Notes: generated by a model from the letters alone, not told the origin. A stretch of 64,000 bases of DNA from Pseudomonas lalkuanensis (GCF_008807375.1 NZ_CP043311.1:5870001-5934000), one strand, 5' to 3'; positions 27,645 to 37,880 are shown, counted from the first letter of the stretch. A program made the numbers and translations.

Positions 27645-29657
27645 ATGTCCCGACTCAACCCTCGGCAACAGGAAGCCGTGAACTACGTCGGTGGTCCGCT
27701 ATTGGTGCTCGCCGGCGCAGGCTCCGGCAAGACCAGTGTGATCACCCGCAAGATCGCCTACCTGGTGCAACAGTGCGGGATCCGCGCGCAGCACATCGTC
27801 GCGGTGACCTTCACCAACAAGGCGGCGCGCGAGATGAAGGAGCGCGTCGGCACCCTGCTGCGCGGCAGTGAGGGCAAGGGCCTGACCGTCTCCACCTTTC
27901 ACAACCTCGGCCTGAACATCATCCGCAAGGAACACGCGCGCCTGGGCTACAAGCCCGGGTTCTCGATCTTCGACGAGTCGGACATCAAGGCGCTGCTGAC
28001 CGACATCATGCAGAAGGAATACGCTGGGGATGATGGTGTAGACGAAATCAAGAACTACATCGGCAACTGGAAGAACGACCTGATCCTGCCGGACGAGGCG
28101 CTGGCCAAGGCGCGCAACCCGAAGGAACAGACCGCCGCCGTCGTCTACCTGCACTACCAGCGCACGCTCAAGGCGTACAACGCGGTGGACTTCGACGACC
28201 TGATCCTGCTGCCGGTGAAGCTGTTCCAGGACAACCCGGACATCCTGGAAAAGTGGCAGCACCGTGTGCGCTACATGCTGGTGGATGAATACCAGGACAC
28301 CAACGCCAGCCAGTACCTGCTGGTGAAGTTGCTGGTGCAGCACCGCGCGCAATTCACCGTGGTGGGTGACGACGACCAGTCGATCTACGCCTGGCGCGGC
28401 GCGCGGCCGGAAAACCTGATGCAGCTGAAGGAAGACTTTCCCTCGCTGAAGGTGGTGATGCTGGAGCAGAACTACCGCTCCACCAGCCGCATCCTCAAGT
28501 GCGCGAACATCCTCATCGCCAACAACCCCCACGTGTTCGAGAAACAGCTGTGGAGCGAGATGGGCGTGGGCGACCCGATCCGCGTGATCCGCTGCCGCAA
28601 TGAGGACGCCGAGGCCGAGCGCATCGCCATGGAAATCCTCACGCTGCACCTGCGCACCCAGCGGCCCTACAGCGAGTTCGCCATCCTTTACCGGGGCAAC
28701 CACCAGGCCAAGCTGATGGAGCTCAAGCTCCAGCACCACCAGATTCCTTATCGGCTGTCCGGCGGCACCAGCTTCTTCGGCCGCCAGGAAGTGAAGGACC
28801 TGATGTCCTACTTCCGGCTGCTGGTGAACCCGGACGACGACAACGCCTTCCTTCGCGTGATCAACGTGCCGCGCCGGGAAATCGGCTCCACCACCCTGGA
28901 GAAGCTCGGCAACTACGCCACCGAACGCGGCATTTCGATGTACGCCGCCTGCGACGAGATGGGCCTGACCGAGCACCTGGACAGCCGCTTCACCGACCGC
29001 CTGCAGCGCTTCAAGCGCTTCATGGACACCGTGCGCCAGCAGTGCGCACAGAACGACCCCATCGCCGCGCTGCGCAGCATGGTGATGGACATCGACTACG
29101 AGAACTGGATTCGCCAGAACGCCTCCAGCGACAAGGTCGCGGACTTCCGCATGGGCAACGTCTGGTTCCTCGTCGACGCCCTGAAGAACACCCTCGAGCG
29201 CGACGAAGAAGGCGGCATGACCATCGAGGAAGCCATCGCCAAGCTGGTGCTGCGCGACATGCTCGAACGCCAGCAGGAAGAAGAGGAAGGCGCCGATGGC
29301 GTGCAGATGATGACCCTGCACGCCTCCAAGGGCCTGGAATTCCCCTACGTCTTCATCATGGGCGTCGAGGAGGACATCCTCCCCCACCGCTCCAGTATCG
29401 AAGCCGACACCATCGAAGAAGAACGCCGCCTGGCCTACGTGGGCATCACCCGCGCGCGGCAGAACCTGGCCATGACCTTCGCCGCCAAGCGCAAGCAATA
29501 CGGCGAAATCATCGATTGCTCCCCCAGCCGCTTCCTCGAGGAACTGCCTCAGGAAGACCTGGAATGGGAAGGCATGGAAGACGCACCCGTGGAGGTGAAG
29601 GCCGCGCGCGGCAACACTGCCCTGGCGGACATCCGTGCAATGCTGAAGAAATCGTAA
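27645..29657 (+). CDS. rep: ATP-dependent DNA helicase Rep
   Basis: Superfamily 1A 3'-5' helicase that clears proteins ahead of the replication fork. It is 670 residues, with the Q-motif LNPRQQEAV, Walker A GAGSGKT, DEYQDTN, DDDQSIYAWRGA, and motifs V-VI (TLHASKGLEF and YVGITRA). Start 27645 (MSRLNPRQQ) is the family terminus. The frame is open from 27558. Confidence 0.97.
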   Translation: MSRLNPRQQEAVNYVGGPLLVLAGAGSGKTSVITRKIAYLVQQCGIRAQHIVAVTFTNKAAREMKERVGTLLRGSEGKGLTVSTFHNLGLNIIRKEHARLGYKPGFSIFDESDIKALLTDIMQKEYAGDDGVDEIKNYIGNWKNDLILPDEALAKARNPKEQTAAVVYLHYQRTLKAYNAVDFDDLILLPVKLFQDNPDILEKWQHRVRYMLVDEYQDTNASQYLLVKLLVQHRAQFTVVGDDDQSIYAWRGARPENLMQLKEDFPSLKVVMLEQNYRSTSRILKCANILIANNPHVFEKQLWSEMGVGDPIRVIRCRNEDAEAERIAMEILTLHLRTQRPYSEFAILYRGNHQAKLMELKLQHHQIPYRLSGGTSFFGRQEVKDLMSYFRLLVNPDDDNAFLRVINVPRREIGSTTLEKLGNYATERGISMYAACDEMGLTEHLDSRFTDRLQRFKRFMDTVRQQCAQNDPIAALRSMVMDIDYENWIRQNASSDKVADFRMGNVWFLVDALKNTLERDEEGGMTIEEAIAKLVLRDMLERQQEEEEGADGVQMMTLHASKGLEFPYVFIMGVEEDILPHRSSIEADTIEEERRLAYVGITRARQNLAMTFAAKRKQYGEIIDCSPSRFLEELPQEDLEWEGMEDAPVEVKAARGNTALADIRAMLKKS

Positions 29658-30281
<624 letters not shown>

Positions 30282-30303
30282 TGCTCGCGAGTCCTGCCGT
30301 GGT

Positions 30304-30333
30304 TTGTGGCTGAGCCCACGATGCCCAACGGGT
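30304..30333. repeat. Dispersed repeat copy 2 (TTGTGGCTGAG family)
   Basis: Near-identical to 8046-8075. It is followed by CTCAGCCC at about 30350, giving an imperfect hairpin. Another REP-like patch (GGGCGATTTCCATCGCGAA) lies at about 30393-30420. Confidence 0.7.
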
Positions 30334-30465
30334 GTCGTTTGGCTTCGCCGAGCTCAGCCCGACCTACCGCTCCGAGGAAACTGGTTATCTGTGGGCGATT
30401 TCCATCGCGAATGCATTCGCTCACAGCGCGCCCGGGCTGCGGCAACGGGTCGCATCCTGCAGACA

Positions 30466-30492
30466 CAAAAAAGCCGCCCGAAGGCGGCTTTA
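30466..30492 (-). terminator. Terminator of the cytochrome c5 gene
   Basis: Minus-strand AAGCCGCC-TTCG-GGCGGCTT followed by TTTT, 18 bases after the stop codon. Confidence 0.9.
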
Positions 30493-30509
30493 TCAAAGAT
30501 GGCGGACTA

Positions 30510-30932
30510 TTACAGGCCGGACATCTTCTTGATGGTGGCTTTCAGCTCATCATCGGTGCAGTCGGCGCAGGTGCCCTTCGGCGGCATGCTGTTGATGCCG
30601 GTAATGGCCTTGGCCAGGATGCCGTCGAGGCCGCCCTGGTGGTCAGCACGCTCTTTCCAGGCAGCGGTATCGCCGATCTTCGGCGCACCCAGCACGCCAG
30701 CGGTGTGGCAGGCGCCACAGTGCTTGGCGATGATGTCGTCCGGCGTGCGCGCACCGCCGCCAGCTGCGGCCGCTACGGCGCCAACACCCTTGCATTCCTG
30801 ACCCTGTACGCAGACCTCGCCTACCGGCTTGATGCGCTCGGCGATGGCGTCGTCGGTCGCGGCCTGGGCGCTAACAGCCCACAGGGCCAATACGGCAGCA
30901 TGGGCCGCCAGCATCTTCTTGATTAGGTTCAC
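30510..30932 (-). CDS. cycB: Cytochrome c5
   Basis: Small periplasmic monohaem cytochrome c. From GTG 30932 the precursor is 140 residues. A signal peptide ends near SAQA (24), the haem motif is CGACH (Cys72, Cys75, His76), the axial Met is in NSMPPKGTC, and the extra C-ADC pair is typical of cytochrome c5. Two further cysteines (CVQGQEC, 41-47) sit just after the signal. The frame opens further upstream, but no signal peptide would result. GAGG precedes the GTG. Confidence 0.93.
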   Translation of the reverse strand: MNLIKKMLAAHAAVLALWAVSAQAATDDAIAERIKPVGEVCVQGQECKGVGAVAAAAGGGARTPDDIIAKHCGACHTAGVLGAPKIGDTAAWKERADHQGGLDGILAKAITGINSMPPKGTCADCTDDELKATIKKMSGL

Positions 30933-30990
30933 CCTTACACCCTCATCGTGGCTAGTATCGCCCGCGGCCACGGTTTCGCGGGCGGGCGCA

Positions 30991-31019
30991 AGTATATACG
31001 GTTAGTCCGCCACGCTGAA
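30991..31019 (-). promoter_or_regulatory. Candidate sigma-70 promoter of the cytochrome c5 gene
   Basis: Minus-strand TATACT (30991-30996) with a weak -35 TTCAGC (31014-31019) at 17 bases. Confidence 0.45.
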
Positions 31020-31064
31020 ACAACCCAACATGTCGCAGGGAAATTCGCGTGGCGCTCCTGGAAT

Positions 31065-31613
31065 TCAGAAGTTCGCCGGAGTGGTCGCGCTGATCAGGCG
31101 AGCCGGGGCGTCGAACGGATTGCGGAAACGGTGCGGCTTGCTGCTTTCGAAGTAGTAGCTGTCACCCGGTTCGAGGACGTACACCTCGCTGCCGATGGTC
31201 AGCTCAAGTCGGCCCTCCACCAGCATGCCGGCCTCTTCGCCGTCGTGTGCGTACATCTCGTCACCGGTATCGGAACCCGGCGGATAGGTCTCGTCGAGGA
31301 AGGCCAGGGCGCGGCTGGGATGGGCCTTGCCCACCAGCTTCATGGTGATGGCGCCGCTGCAGATATCGGTGAGTTCGGAAGCCCGATAAACCACCTGGAC
31401 CTGGTTTTCCTGCTCAAGATCGAGGGAGAAGAATTCAACCAGCGACATGGGAATACCCCCCAGCACCTTCTTCAGCGAACTGATGGAGGGGCTGACACTG
31501 TTCTTCTCGATCATGGAAATCGTGCTGTTGGTGACACCCGCGCGCTTGGCGAGCTCACGCTGGGACAGGCCTTTCAGCTTACGGATGGCTTGCAGTCGAA
31601 CACCGACGTCCAA
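31065..31613 (-). CDS. pauR: HTH-cupin regulator PauR (polyamine catabolism)
   Basis: A 182-residue regulator with an N-terminal Xre-type helix-turn-helix (LSQRELAKRAGVTNSTISMIEKN) and a C-terminal cupin (about 105-180, GDEMYAHDGEEAGMLVEG). It matches PauR, which represses polyamine-use genes in P. aeruginosa until putrescine or cadaverine is present. The neighbouring amine oxidase, kauB and aminotransferase genes are its likely targets. Two inverted repeats upstream (31724-31739 and 31768-31799) suggest autoregulation. Confidence 0.92.
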   Translation of the reverse strand: MDVGVRLQAIRKLKGLSQRELAKRAGVTNSTISMIEKNSVSPSISSLKKVLGGIPMSLVEFFSLDLEQENQVQVVYRASELTDICSGAITMKLVGKAHPSRALAFLDETYPPGSDTGDEMYAHDGEEAGMLVEGRLELTIGSEVYVLEPGDSYYFESSKPHRFRNPFDAPARLISATTPANF

Positions 31614-31723
31614 TGGCGGGATCCTCCTTGGGGATCAGGGGTGGTCACGGTCGCCGTATCATGGCAACAGCGTTCAGTATTTACAACACTCGGGCCGTCA
31701 ATACTGCGCAAACTTTCCACACC

Positions 31724-31739
31724 CCAAGGCGAGCCTTGG
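31724..31739. promoter_or_regulatory. Palindrome upstream of pauR, operator candidate
   Basis: CCAAGGCGAGCCTTGG has perfect 7-bp arms around GA, 111 bases upstream of the pauR start codon. No T-run follows on either strand. Confidence 0.45.
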
Positions 31740-31767
31740 AAAAGCTGTAATCTTGCGGCAAACGTCG

Positions 31768-31799
31768 GTCAAATGATCGATTTCATGATCACTTGACCC
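31768..31799. promoter_or_regulatory. Long inverted repeat between dadX and pauR
   Basis: Arms GGTCAAATGATC and GATCACTTGACC match at 11 of 12 positions around an 8-base spacer. The absence of a T-run argues against a simple terminator. It lies 12 bases past the dadX stop codon. Confidence 0.5.
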
Positions 31800-31811
31800 C
31801 TTCTTCAGAAA

Positions 31812-32879
31812 TCAGACGTAGACGAGTGGCACCCGGCGCAGGTTGCAGAAGATCTGGTACGGAATGGTGCCGGCGTGGATCGCCACCTCACTGGCGAGGA
31901 CCTCCTTGCCCCACAGTTCCACGCGGCTGCCGAGGCCCGCGTTGGGCAGGTCAGTGAGATCGACCGTGAGCATGTCCATCGATACCCGGCCGACCAATCG
32001 GCTCGGCTGCCCGTCGATGCTCACCGGGGTGCCGGTGGGAGCATGGCGCGGGTAGCCATCGGCGTAGCCCATGGCGACCACGCCGACGCGGGTCGGGCGC
32101 TCGGTGACGAACTTCGCGCCGTAGCCGACCGGCTGGCCGGCAGGCAGTTCGCGCACACTGATGATTTTCGATTCCAGCGTCATCACCGGCTTCAGCTTCT
32201 CGGCCAGGGAATGCGCCTGTTCGAAGGGGGTGGCGCCGTAGAGCATGATGCCGGGACGCACCCAGTCGCTCGGCACCTGCGGCCAGCCCAGCACCGCCGG
32301 CGAGTTGCGCAGGCTGATCTCGGCTTCGAGGCCGGCGCGGGCCTGCTCGAAGACGGCGACCTGCTCGGCGCTGCTGGCGCAGTCCAGTTCGTCGGCACGG
32401 GCGAAGTGGCTCATCAGGACGATCTTCTCGACCTTGCCACTCGCCTGCAGGCACTGCCAGGCGTCCCGGTATTCGGCCGGGTGCAGGCCAACGCGGTGCA
32501 TGCCCGAGTCCAGCTTGAGCCAGACGGTCAGCGGCTTGCGAAGGGAAGCGGTTTCGATGGCCTCCAGCTGCCAGCCGGAATGCACCACGGTCCAGAAATC
32601 GTGCTCCTGGATCAGCTCCAGTTCGTCGGCCTCGAAGAAGCCTTCCAGCAGCAGGATCGGCTTGCGAATACCCGCCGCGCGCAACTGCAGGGCTTCCTCG
32701 ATGCAGGCCACGGCAAAACCGTTGGTCTCGGACTCCAGCGCCTGGGCGCAGCGCACCGCGCCATGGCCGTAGGCATCGGCCTTGACCACGGCGAGAGCCT
32801 TGGCGCCCGTGACTTCCCGGGCGAGGCGGTAGTTGTGGCGCAGGGCTTCGAGATCGATCAGGGCACGGGCGGGACGCAT
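31812..32879 (-). CDS. dadX: Catabolic alanine racemase DadX
   Basis: PLP enzyme that interconverts L- and D-alanine and feeds DadA. The 355-residue protein has the PLP lysine in [13 protein letters not shown] and the catalytic tyrosine region [25 protein letters not shown]. It is the last gene of the dadA-rid-dadX cluster. Unusually, a strong terminator lies in the 67-base gap before it, so its level may be set by read-through or a separate promoter. Confidence 0.96.
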   Translation of the reverse strand: MRPARALIDLEALRHNYRLAREVTGAKALAVVKADAYGHGAVRCAQALESETNGFAVACIEEALQLRAAGIRKPILLLEGFFEADELELIQEHDFWTVVHSGWQLEAIETASLRKPLTVWLKLDSGMHRVGLHPAEYRDAWQCLQASGKVEKIVLMSHFARADELDCASSAEQVAVFEQARAGLEAEISLRNSPAVLGWPQVPSDWVRPGIMLYGATPFEQAHSLAEKLKPVMTLESKIISVRELPAGQPVGYGAKFVTERPTRVGVVAMGYADGYPRHAPTGTPVSIDGQPSRLVGRVSMDMLTVDLTDLPNAGLGSRVELWGKEVLASEVAIHAGTIPYQIFCNLRRVPLVYV

Positions 32880-32908
32880 GGCGAGGGCTTCTTCTAATTG
32901 ATCGGATG

Positions 32909-32935
32909 GAAAAAACCCGGCGCGAACGCCGGGCT
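32909..32935 (-). terminator. Terminator between the RidA gene and dadX
   Basis: Minus-strand CCCGGCG-TTCG-CGCCGGG followed by TTTTTT. It is placed inside the dad cluster rather than at its end. Confidence 0.9.
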
Positions 32936-32946
32936 GAGCAAGAAAA

Positions 32947-33300
32947 CTACGGAAGTGCAGCGACGACCGTCATCTCCACCAGCACATCGGGCGAGTACAG
33001 CTTGGCCTCGACGCAGGCACGGGCCGGAGCGGCGCCCTTCGGCACCCAGGCATCCCACACCGCGTTCATCGCGGCATAGTCCGCCTCCATGTCCTTCAGG
33101 TAGATGGTCACCGACAGGATGCGGCTCTTGTCGGTGCCCGCCTCGGCCAGCATCGCGTCGATGGCGGCCAGGGTTTCACGGGTCTGCTGGCCGACGCCCG
33201 CGCTGTGCTTCTCATCAAGCTGGCCGGCCAGGTAGACCGTGCCGTTGTGGATGACGATTTCGCTGTAGCGGGTTTCAGTGCGCAGGCGCTGGATTGACAT
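32947..33300 (-). CDS. RidA-family protein of the dad cluster
   Basis: A 117-residue YjgF/YER057c/UK114 protein. RidA enzymes hydrolyse reactive imines such as those released by DadA from D-amino acids, which explains the location. It keeps the arginine near residue 105 (ACVEAKL context: [11 protein letters not shown]) and GTVYLAGQL. Its start overlaps the 3' end of dadA by 26 bases, so translation is probably coupled. Confidence 0.94.
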   Translation of the reverse strand: MSIQRLRTETRYSEIVIHNGTVYLAGQLDEKHSAGVGQQTRETLAAIDAMLAEAGTDKSRILSVTIYLKDMEADYAAMNAVWDAWVPKGAAPARACVEAKLYSPDVLVEMTVVAALP

Positions 33301-34573
33301 TGTCCGGGGTCTCCTTGGAATTGCCGTAACGGAAGATATCCAGGCCTTCGGCGCTGATCTGCGGACGCTTGCGCGCCATCAGGTCTGCCAGCAGGCGGCC
33401 GGAGCCGCAGGCCATGGTCCAGCCAAGGGTACCGTGTCCGGTGTTGAGGAACAGGTTGCGGAACGGGGTGGCGCCCACGATCGGGGTGCCGTCCGGGGTC
33501 GCCGGGCGCAGGCCGGTCCAGAAGCTGGCCTGGGACAGGTCGCCACCTTCCGGGTAGAGGTCGGCTGTGATCATTTCCAGGGTGTCGCGGCGAGCCGGAT
33601 TCAGGTCCAGGTTGAAGCCGGTGATCTCGGCCATGCCGCCCACGCGGATGCGCTTGTCGAAACGAGTGATGGCGACCTTGTAGGTCTCGTCGAGAATGGT
33701 CGAGGTCGGAGCCATGGCCGGATTGGTGATCGGCACGGTCAGCGAATAGCCCTTGAGCGGATAGACCGGCGCCTTGATGCCGAGAGGCTTGAGCATTTGC
33801 GGGGTGTAGCTGCCCAGCGCCAGCACATAGCGGTCTGCGGTTTCCAGCTTGCCGTCGATCCACACGCCGTTGATGCGGTCACCGGCGAAGTCCAGGCGCT
33901 CGATGTTCTGGCCGAAGCGGAACTCCACACCCAGCTTCTCGGCCATCTCGGCGAGGCGGGTGGTGAACATCTGGCAGTCGCCGGTCTGGTCGTTGGGCAG
34001 GCGCAGGGCACCGGCCAGCTTGTGCTTGACGTTGGCCAGGGCGGGTTCGACGCGGGCGATGCCGTCGCGGTCGAGCAATTCGTAGGGCACGCCGGACGCT
34101 TCGAGCACGGCGATGTCCTTGGCCGCGGCGTCTACCTGGGCCTGGGTGCGGAACAGCTGGGTAGTACCGAGCGCACGGCCTTCATAGCTGATGCCGGTTT
34201 CAGCGCGGAGTTCGTCGAGGCAGTCGCGACTGTACTCGGACAGACGCACCATGCGCTCCTTGTTCACCGCATAGCGGGCGGCGGTGCAGTTGCGCAGCAT
34301 CTGCGTCATCCACAGGTACTGGTCGATGTCGCTGGTGGTGCGGATGGCCAGCGGCGCGTGCTGCTGCAGCATCCATTTGACGGCCTTCAGCGGCACGCCA
34401 GGCGCCGCCCAGGGCGACGCATAACCGGGGGAAACCTGACCAGCGTTGGCGAAGCTGGTTTCCATGGCCACGGCGTTCTGGCGGTCGACCACGACCACCT
34501 CGAACCCCGCCTGGGCCAGGTAATAGGCGCTAGTCGTACCGATCACACCACTGCCAAGGACCATCACTCGCAT
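33275..34573 (-). CDS. dadA: D-amino-acid dehydrogenase small subunit DadA
   Basis: FAD enzyme at the inner membrane that oxidises D-alanine and other D-amino acids to 2-oxo acids and ammonia. The 432-residue length equals that of P. aeruginosa. The N-terminal Rossmann motif is [20 protein letters not shown], and the C-terminal FAD region is [15 protein letters not shown]. Start 34573 (MRVMVLGSG) is canonical, although the frame is open further upstream. It is divergent from dadR, and the shared region contains a 16-bp perfect palindrome. Confidence 0.97.
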   Translation of the reverse strand: MRVMVLGSGVIGTTSAYYLAQAGFEVVVVDRQNAVAMETSFANAGQVSPGYASPWAAPGVPLKAVKWMLQQHAPLAIRTTSDIDQYLWMTQMLRNCTAARYAVNKERMVRLSEYSRDCLDELRAETGISYEGRALGTTQLFRTQAQVDAAAKDIAVLEASGVPYELLDRDGIARVEPALANVKHKLAGALRLPNDQTGDCQMFTTRLAEMAEKLGVEFRFGQNIERLDFAGDRINGVWIDGKLETADRYVLALGSYTPQMLKPLGIKAPVYPLKGYSLTVPITNPAMAPTSTILDETYKVAITRFDKRIRVGGMAEITGFNLDLNPARRDTLEMITADLYPEGGDLSQASFWTGLRPATPDGTPIVGATPFRNLFLNTGHGTLGWTMACGSGRLLADLMARKRPQISAEGLDIFRYGNSKETPDNVNPAPAH

Positions 34574-34667
34574 GTCTGTCTCCATTCGCAGCGGGGGATT
34601 CGCTGCGTTTGTTATTTTGAGCGTCATTGGCGCGCAGTATAGGGAGGCCACCCCAGTGATATTCACT

Positions 34668-34683
34668 ATATAGCCAGCTATAT
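34668..34683. promoter_or_regulatory. 16-bp perfect palindrome, probable DadR/Lrp operator
   Basis: ATATAGCCAGCTATAT lies between the divergent dadA and dadR genes, 95 bases from the dadA start and 49 from the dadR start. TATACT at 34637-34642 (minus) could be the dadA -10 element, and GATAAT at 34689-34694 could be the dadR -10. The latter places the palindrome near the dadR -35 and suggests autoregulation. Confidence 0.65.
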
Positions 34684-34731
34684 TTGGCGATAATTCTCGG
34701 CAAAATGCGCTTCAGCGGAGGGGCATCCACC

Positions 34732-35220
34732 ATGCGTACCCAGCATCAATCCCGTCGTGAACTCGACAAGATAGACCGGAATATTTTACGAATCCTGCAG
34801 GAAGACGGCCGCATCTCCTTCACCGAGCTAGGCGAACGTGTAGGACTTTCCACCACGCCCTGCACCGAGCGGGTCCGCCGCCTGGAGCGCGAGGGCATCA
34901 TCCTCGGCTACAACGCACGGCTGAATCCTCAGCACCTCAAGGCGAGCCTGCTGGTGTTCGTCGAGATCAGCCTGGACTACAAGTCCGGCGACACCTTCGA
35001 AGACTTCCGCCGCGCCGTGCTCAAGCTGCCCCACGTGCTGGAGTGCCACCTGGTGTCGGGCGACTTCGACTACCTGGTGAAGGCACGGATCAACGAAATG
35101 GCCTCCTATCGCAAGCTGCTCGGCGACATCCTGCTGAAGCTGCCCCACGTGCGTGAATCCAAGTCCTACATCGTCATGGAAGAGGTGAAGGAATCGCTGA
35201 ATCTGCCTATTCCCGAATGA
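34732..35220 (+). CDS. dadR: Lrp/AsnC-family regulator DadR
   Basis: A 162-residue Lrp-type regulator that activates dadAX with L-alanine as signal in P. aeruginosa. The N-terminal helix-turn-helix is ISFTELGERVGLSTTPCTERVRRLE and the C-terminal RAM domain contains VSGDFDYLVKARI. Start 34732 has GGAGGG nine bases upstream. An upstream ATG at 34705 is less likely. Confidence 0.95.
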   Translation: MRTQHQSRRELDKIDRNILRILQEDGRISFTELGERVGLSTTPCTERVRRLEREGIILGYNARLNPQHLKASLLVFVEISLDYKSGDTFEDFRRAVLKLPHVLECHLVSGDFDYLVKARINEMASYRKLLGDILLKLPHVRESKSYIVMEEVKESLNLPIPE

Positions 35221-35319
35221 TTCGTTACGCGCGTTCCGAACCCCTTGGCATGGTCGGGGGGTTCGCCTTATTCTGCCCGGGCGTCAAATTTTCCAAACAA
35301 TAAAATCAGGATTTCGCAC

Positions 35320-36642
35320 ATGAACGCCCGCGTTCGCATCCCGGTGCACACCGAACAGCACGCCCCCTCCTATTACGCTGCGACCGCCAACCGTCGCGTG
35401 GAGTGCCCGCCCCTGGCGGGAGAGGAGCTGGCCGACGTGTGCATTGTCGGTGGCGGATTCTCCGGGCTGAACACGGCGATCGAACTGGCCCGGCGCGGCC
35501 GCTCGGTGGTGCTGCTGGAGGCCCGGCAGATTGGCTGGGGCGCCAGCGGGCGCAATGGCGGGCAGCTGATTCGCGGCGTCGGCCACGGTGTCGAGCAGTT
35601 CGAGCCGGTGATCGGCGCCGAAGGCGTGCGCTCCCTCAAGCTGATGGGGCTGGAAGCGGTGGAGATCGTCCGCCGCCGGGTGGAAGAGTTCGCCATCGAC
35701 TGCGACCTGACCTGGGGCTACTGCGACCTGGCCAACAAGCCCGGCGATTTCGCTGGTTTCGCCAAGGACATGGAGGAGCTCAAGGGCCTTGGCTACCGCC
35801 ACGAGTTGCGCCTGGTGCAGCCTGGCGAAATGCGCAGCGTGGTGGGTTCGGATAGCTACGTCGGCGGTCTGGTCGACATGGGTTCCGGCCACCTGCATCC
35901 GCTCAACCTCGCCCTGGGCGAAGCCGTTGCGGCGCAATCCCTTGGCGTACGCCTGTTCGAGCACTCTGCCGTCACCCGCATCGAGTACGGCGCCGACGTG
36001 AAAGTGCGTACCGCCAACGGCGTGGTCCGCGCCAAGACCCTGGTGCTGGGCTGCAATGCCTACATGAACAATCTCAACACGACCCTCGGCGGCAAGGTGC
36101 TGCCCGCCGGCAGCTACGTCATCGCCACCGAACCGCTGCCCGCTGAACTGGCCCGTGAGCTGCTGCCGCAGAACATGGCGGTGTGCGACCAGCGCGTCGC
36201 CCTGGATTACTACCGTCTCTCCGCGGACAACCGCCTGCTGTTCGGCGGCGCTTGCCACTATTCCGGACGCGATCCGGCGGATATCGGCGCCTATATGCAG
36301 CCGAAGATGCTCAAGGTCTTCCCGCAACTGGAGGACGTGCGCATCGACTACCAGTGGGGCGGCATGATCGGCATCGGCGCCAACCGCCTGCCGCAGATCG
36401 GCAAGCTGGCGGACCAGCCCAACGTCTACTTCGCCCAGGCCTACTCCGGCCACGGGCTGAACGCCACCCACCTGGCCGGCAAGCTCCTGGCCGAAGCCAT
36501 CTGTGGCGAGCAGAGCCACGGCTTCGACGTTTTCTCCAAGGTGCCGCACATCACATTCCCCGGCGGCCGCCACCTGCGCTCGCCACTGCTGGCCCTGGGC
36601 ATGCTCTGGTACCGGATGAAGGAAGCGGTGGGGATCGCCTGA
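35320..36642 (+). CDS. FAD-dependent amine oxidase (gamma-glutamylputrescine oxidase type, PauB-like)
   Basis: A 440-residue flavoprotein of the DAO family with VCIVGGGFSGLNTAIELARRG near residues 40-60 and a C-terminal GHGLNATHLAGKL FAD contact. By family and position it corresponds to PA5309 (PauB4), one of several oxidases that act on glutamylated polyamines. It lies between dadR and the convergent MFS gene. Together with kauB and the aminotransferase it would carry amine nitrogen and carbon into GABA-type intermediates. The exact substrate is inferred. Confidence 0.9.
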   Translation: MNARVRIPVHTEQHAPSYYAATANRRVECPPLAGEELADVCIVGGGFSGLNTAIELARRGRSVVLLEARQIGWGASGRNGGQLIRGVGHGVEQFEPVIGAEGVRSLKLMGLEAVEIVRRRVEEFAIDCDLTWGYCDLANKPGDFAGFAKDMEELKGLGYRHELRLVQPGEMRSVVGSDSYVGGLVDMGSGHLHPLNLALGEAVAAQSLGVRLFEHSAVTRIEYGADVKVRTANGVVRAKTLVLGCNAYMNNLNTTLGGKVLPAGSYVIATEPLPAELARELLPQNMAVCDQRVALDYYRLSADNRLLFGGACHYSGRDPADIGAYMQPKMLKVFPQLEDVRIDYQWGGMIGIGANRLPQIGKLADQPNVYFAQAYSGHGLNATHLAGKLLAEAICGEQSHGFDVFSKVPHITFPGGRHLRSPLLALGMLWYRMKEAVGIA

Positions 36643-36696
36643 TCCCGCACATGGGGAGCCGATCGCGAAAAGGACCGCTTGGCGGCCCTATTCTGC

Positions 36697-37848
36697 TCAG
36701 TCGGCGACGACCTCGACGCCGTCATCGAACAGCTCTCGACTCCAGGCCAGCCAGACGAATCCAGCAGCACCGAGGGCCATCATCAGCGGCAAGGCGTGGC
36801 CGCTGATCCACTGGCTCGCCGCGCCGGTCACCAGCGGCCCCACCAGGCAGCCGATTCCCCAGAGCTGGGCGACATGGGCGTTGGCCCGCACCAGTTCGTC
36901 ATCCCGATAGCGCTCGCCGATAAGGATCAGCGCCAGGGTGAACAGCCCGCCAGCACTGGCGCCGAACAGCACCCATACCGGCCAGATCAGCGGCGTGTGC
37001 AGCAGCAGCGGAATGCCCAGGCTGCTCAACAACAGCGCCAAGCCGCATGCACGGAACAAGGTGCGCCGCGACATGCGGTCGGCCAGCCAGCCGATGGGCA
37101 GTTGCAGGGCGGCATCACCCACCACCACCACGCTGGCCATCAGCAGCGCCACTTCCTGGGTGAAGCCCTGACGCAGACCGTAGATCGGCAGCAGGGTCAG
37201 CATCATCGCCTCGAAAGCGGCGAACAGTACCACCGCCCAGGCGATGGTCGGCAAGCGGGCGCAGAATGACCAGAGCCCACGCCCCGAGGCGCTGTGGGCG
37301 TCAACGCTGGGAGCGCCGGTGCGGCCGAGCAGCAGCAGCGAACCGCCGATCAGCAGCCCGGTGCCAGTCCAGAAACCGAGGTCATTGCCAGTGCCGATCG
37401 CCGTCAGCAGCAGCGGGCCGGACAACTGGCTCAGGGCGTAGCCGGTGCCGTAGAGGGCCACCAGGCGTCCGCGCCATTCGTCCACCGCCAGCTGGTTGAT
37501 CCAGCTTTCGCCGAGGATGAACACCACCGTCAAGGCGACGCCGATCAACAGCCGCAGCACCAGCCAGACCGGGTAGGACTGCACCAGCGCCAGCGATGCC
37601 ACCGACACGGCCCCCACCAGCAGGCACATCTGCATCAGGGTGGTAGTACCGAAGCGCGCAGCCAGTCGCCCGGCAATCACCGCGCCGAGCAACACACCGA
37701 CTGCCGGGGTCGCCGCCATCACGCCGATGGCGAAACTGCCGTGGCCCCAACTTTCCAGCCGCAGCGACACCAGCGGCATAGTCACGCCCAGGGCGAGGCC
37801 GATGCTGATGACCGCGCCGCAAACCGCGAAGTAGGTTCCCCAACGCAT
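36697..37848 (-). CDS. MFS transporter
   Basis: A 383-residue major facilitator with about twelve membrane helices; the sequence is hydrophobic throughout. It has the A-type motif GRLAARFGTTTLMQ in the first half and GWLADRMSRRTLF in the second half. The substrate is unknown; its position between an amine oxidase and kauB makes an amine or amino acid possible. ATG 37848 follows GGGAGG at nine bases. A hairpin, GGACCGC-TTG-GCGGCCC near 36670-36690, may serve as a shared terminator with the oxidase gene. Confidence 0.88.
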   Translation of the reverse strand: MRWGTYFAVCGAVISIGLALGVTMPLVSLRLESWGHGSFAIGVMAATPAVGVLLGAVIAGRLAARFGTTTLMQMCLLVGAVSVASLALVQSYPVWLVLRLLIGVALTVVFILGESWINQLAVDEWRGRLVALYGTGYALSQLSGPLLLTAIGTGNDLGFWTGTGLLIGGSLLLLGRTGAPSVDAHSASGRGLWSFCARLPTIAWAVVLFAAFEAMMLTLLPIYGLRQGFTQEVALLMASVVVVGDAALQLPIGWLADRMSRRTLFRACGLALLLSSLGIPLLLHTPLIWPVWVLFGASAGGLFTLALILIGERYRDDELVRANAHVAQLWGIGCLVGPLVTGAASQWISGHALPLMMALGAAGFVWLAWSRELFDDGVEVVAD

Positions 37849-37880
37849 TGCCAATGTCCTCCCTTTCCATGTGGCGCAAA

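Noticed and set aside
27699..29498. 599-codon frame antisense to rep
   Set aside because: It is a complement of helicase codons with no motif of its own.
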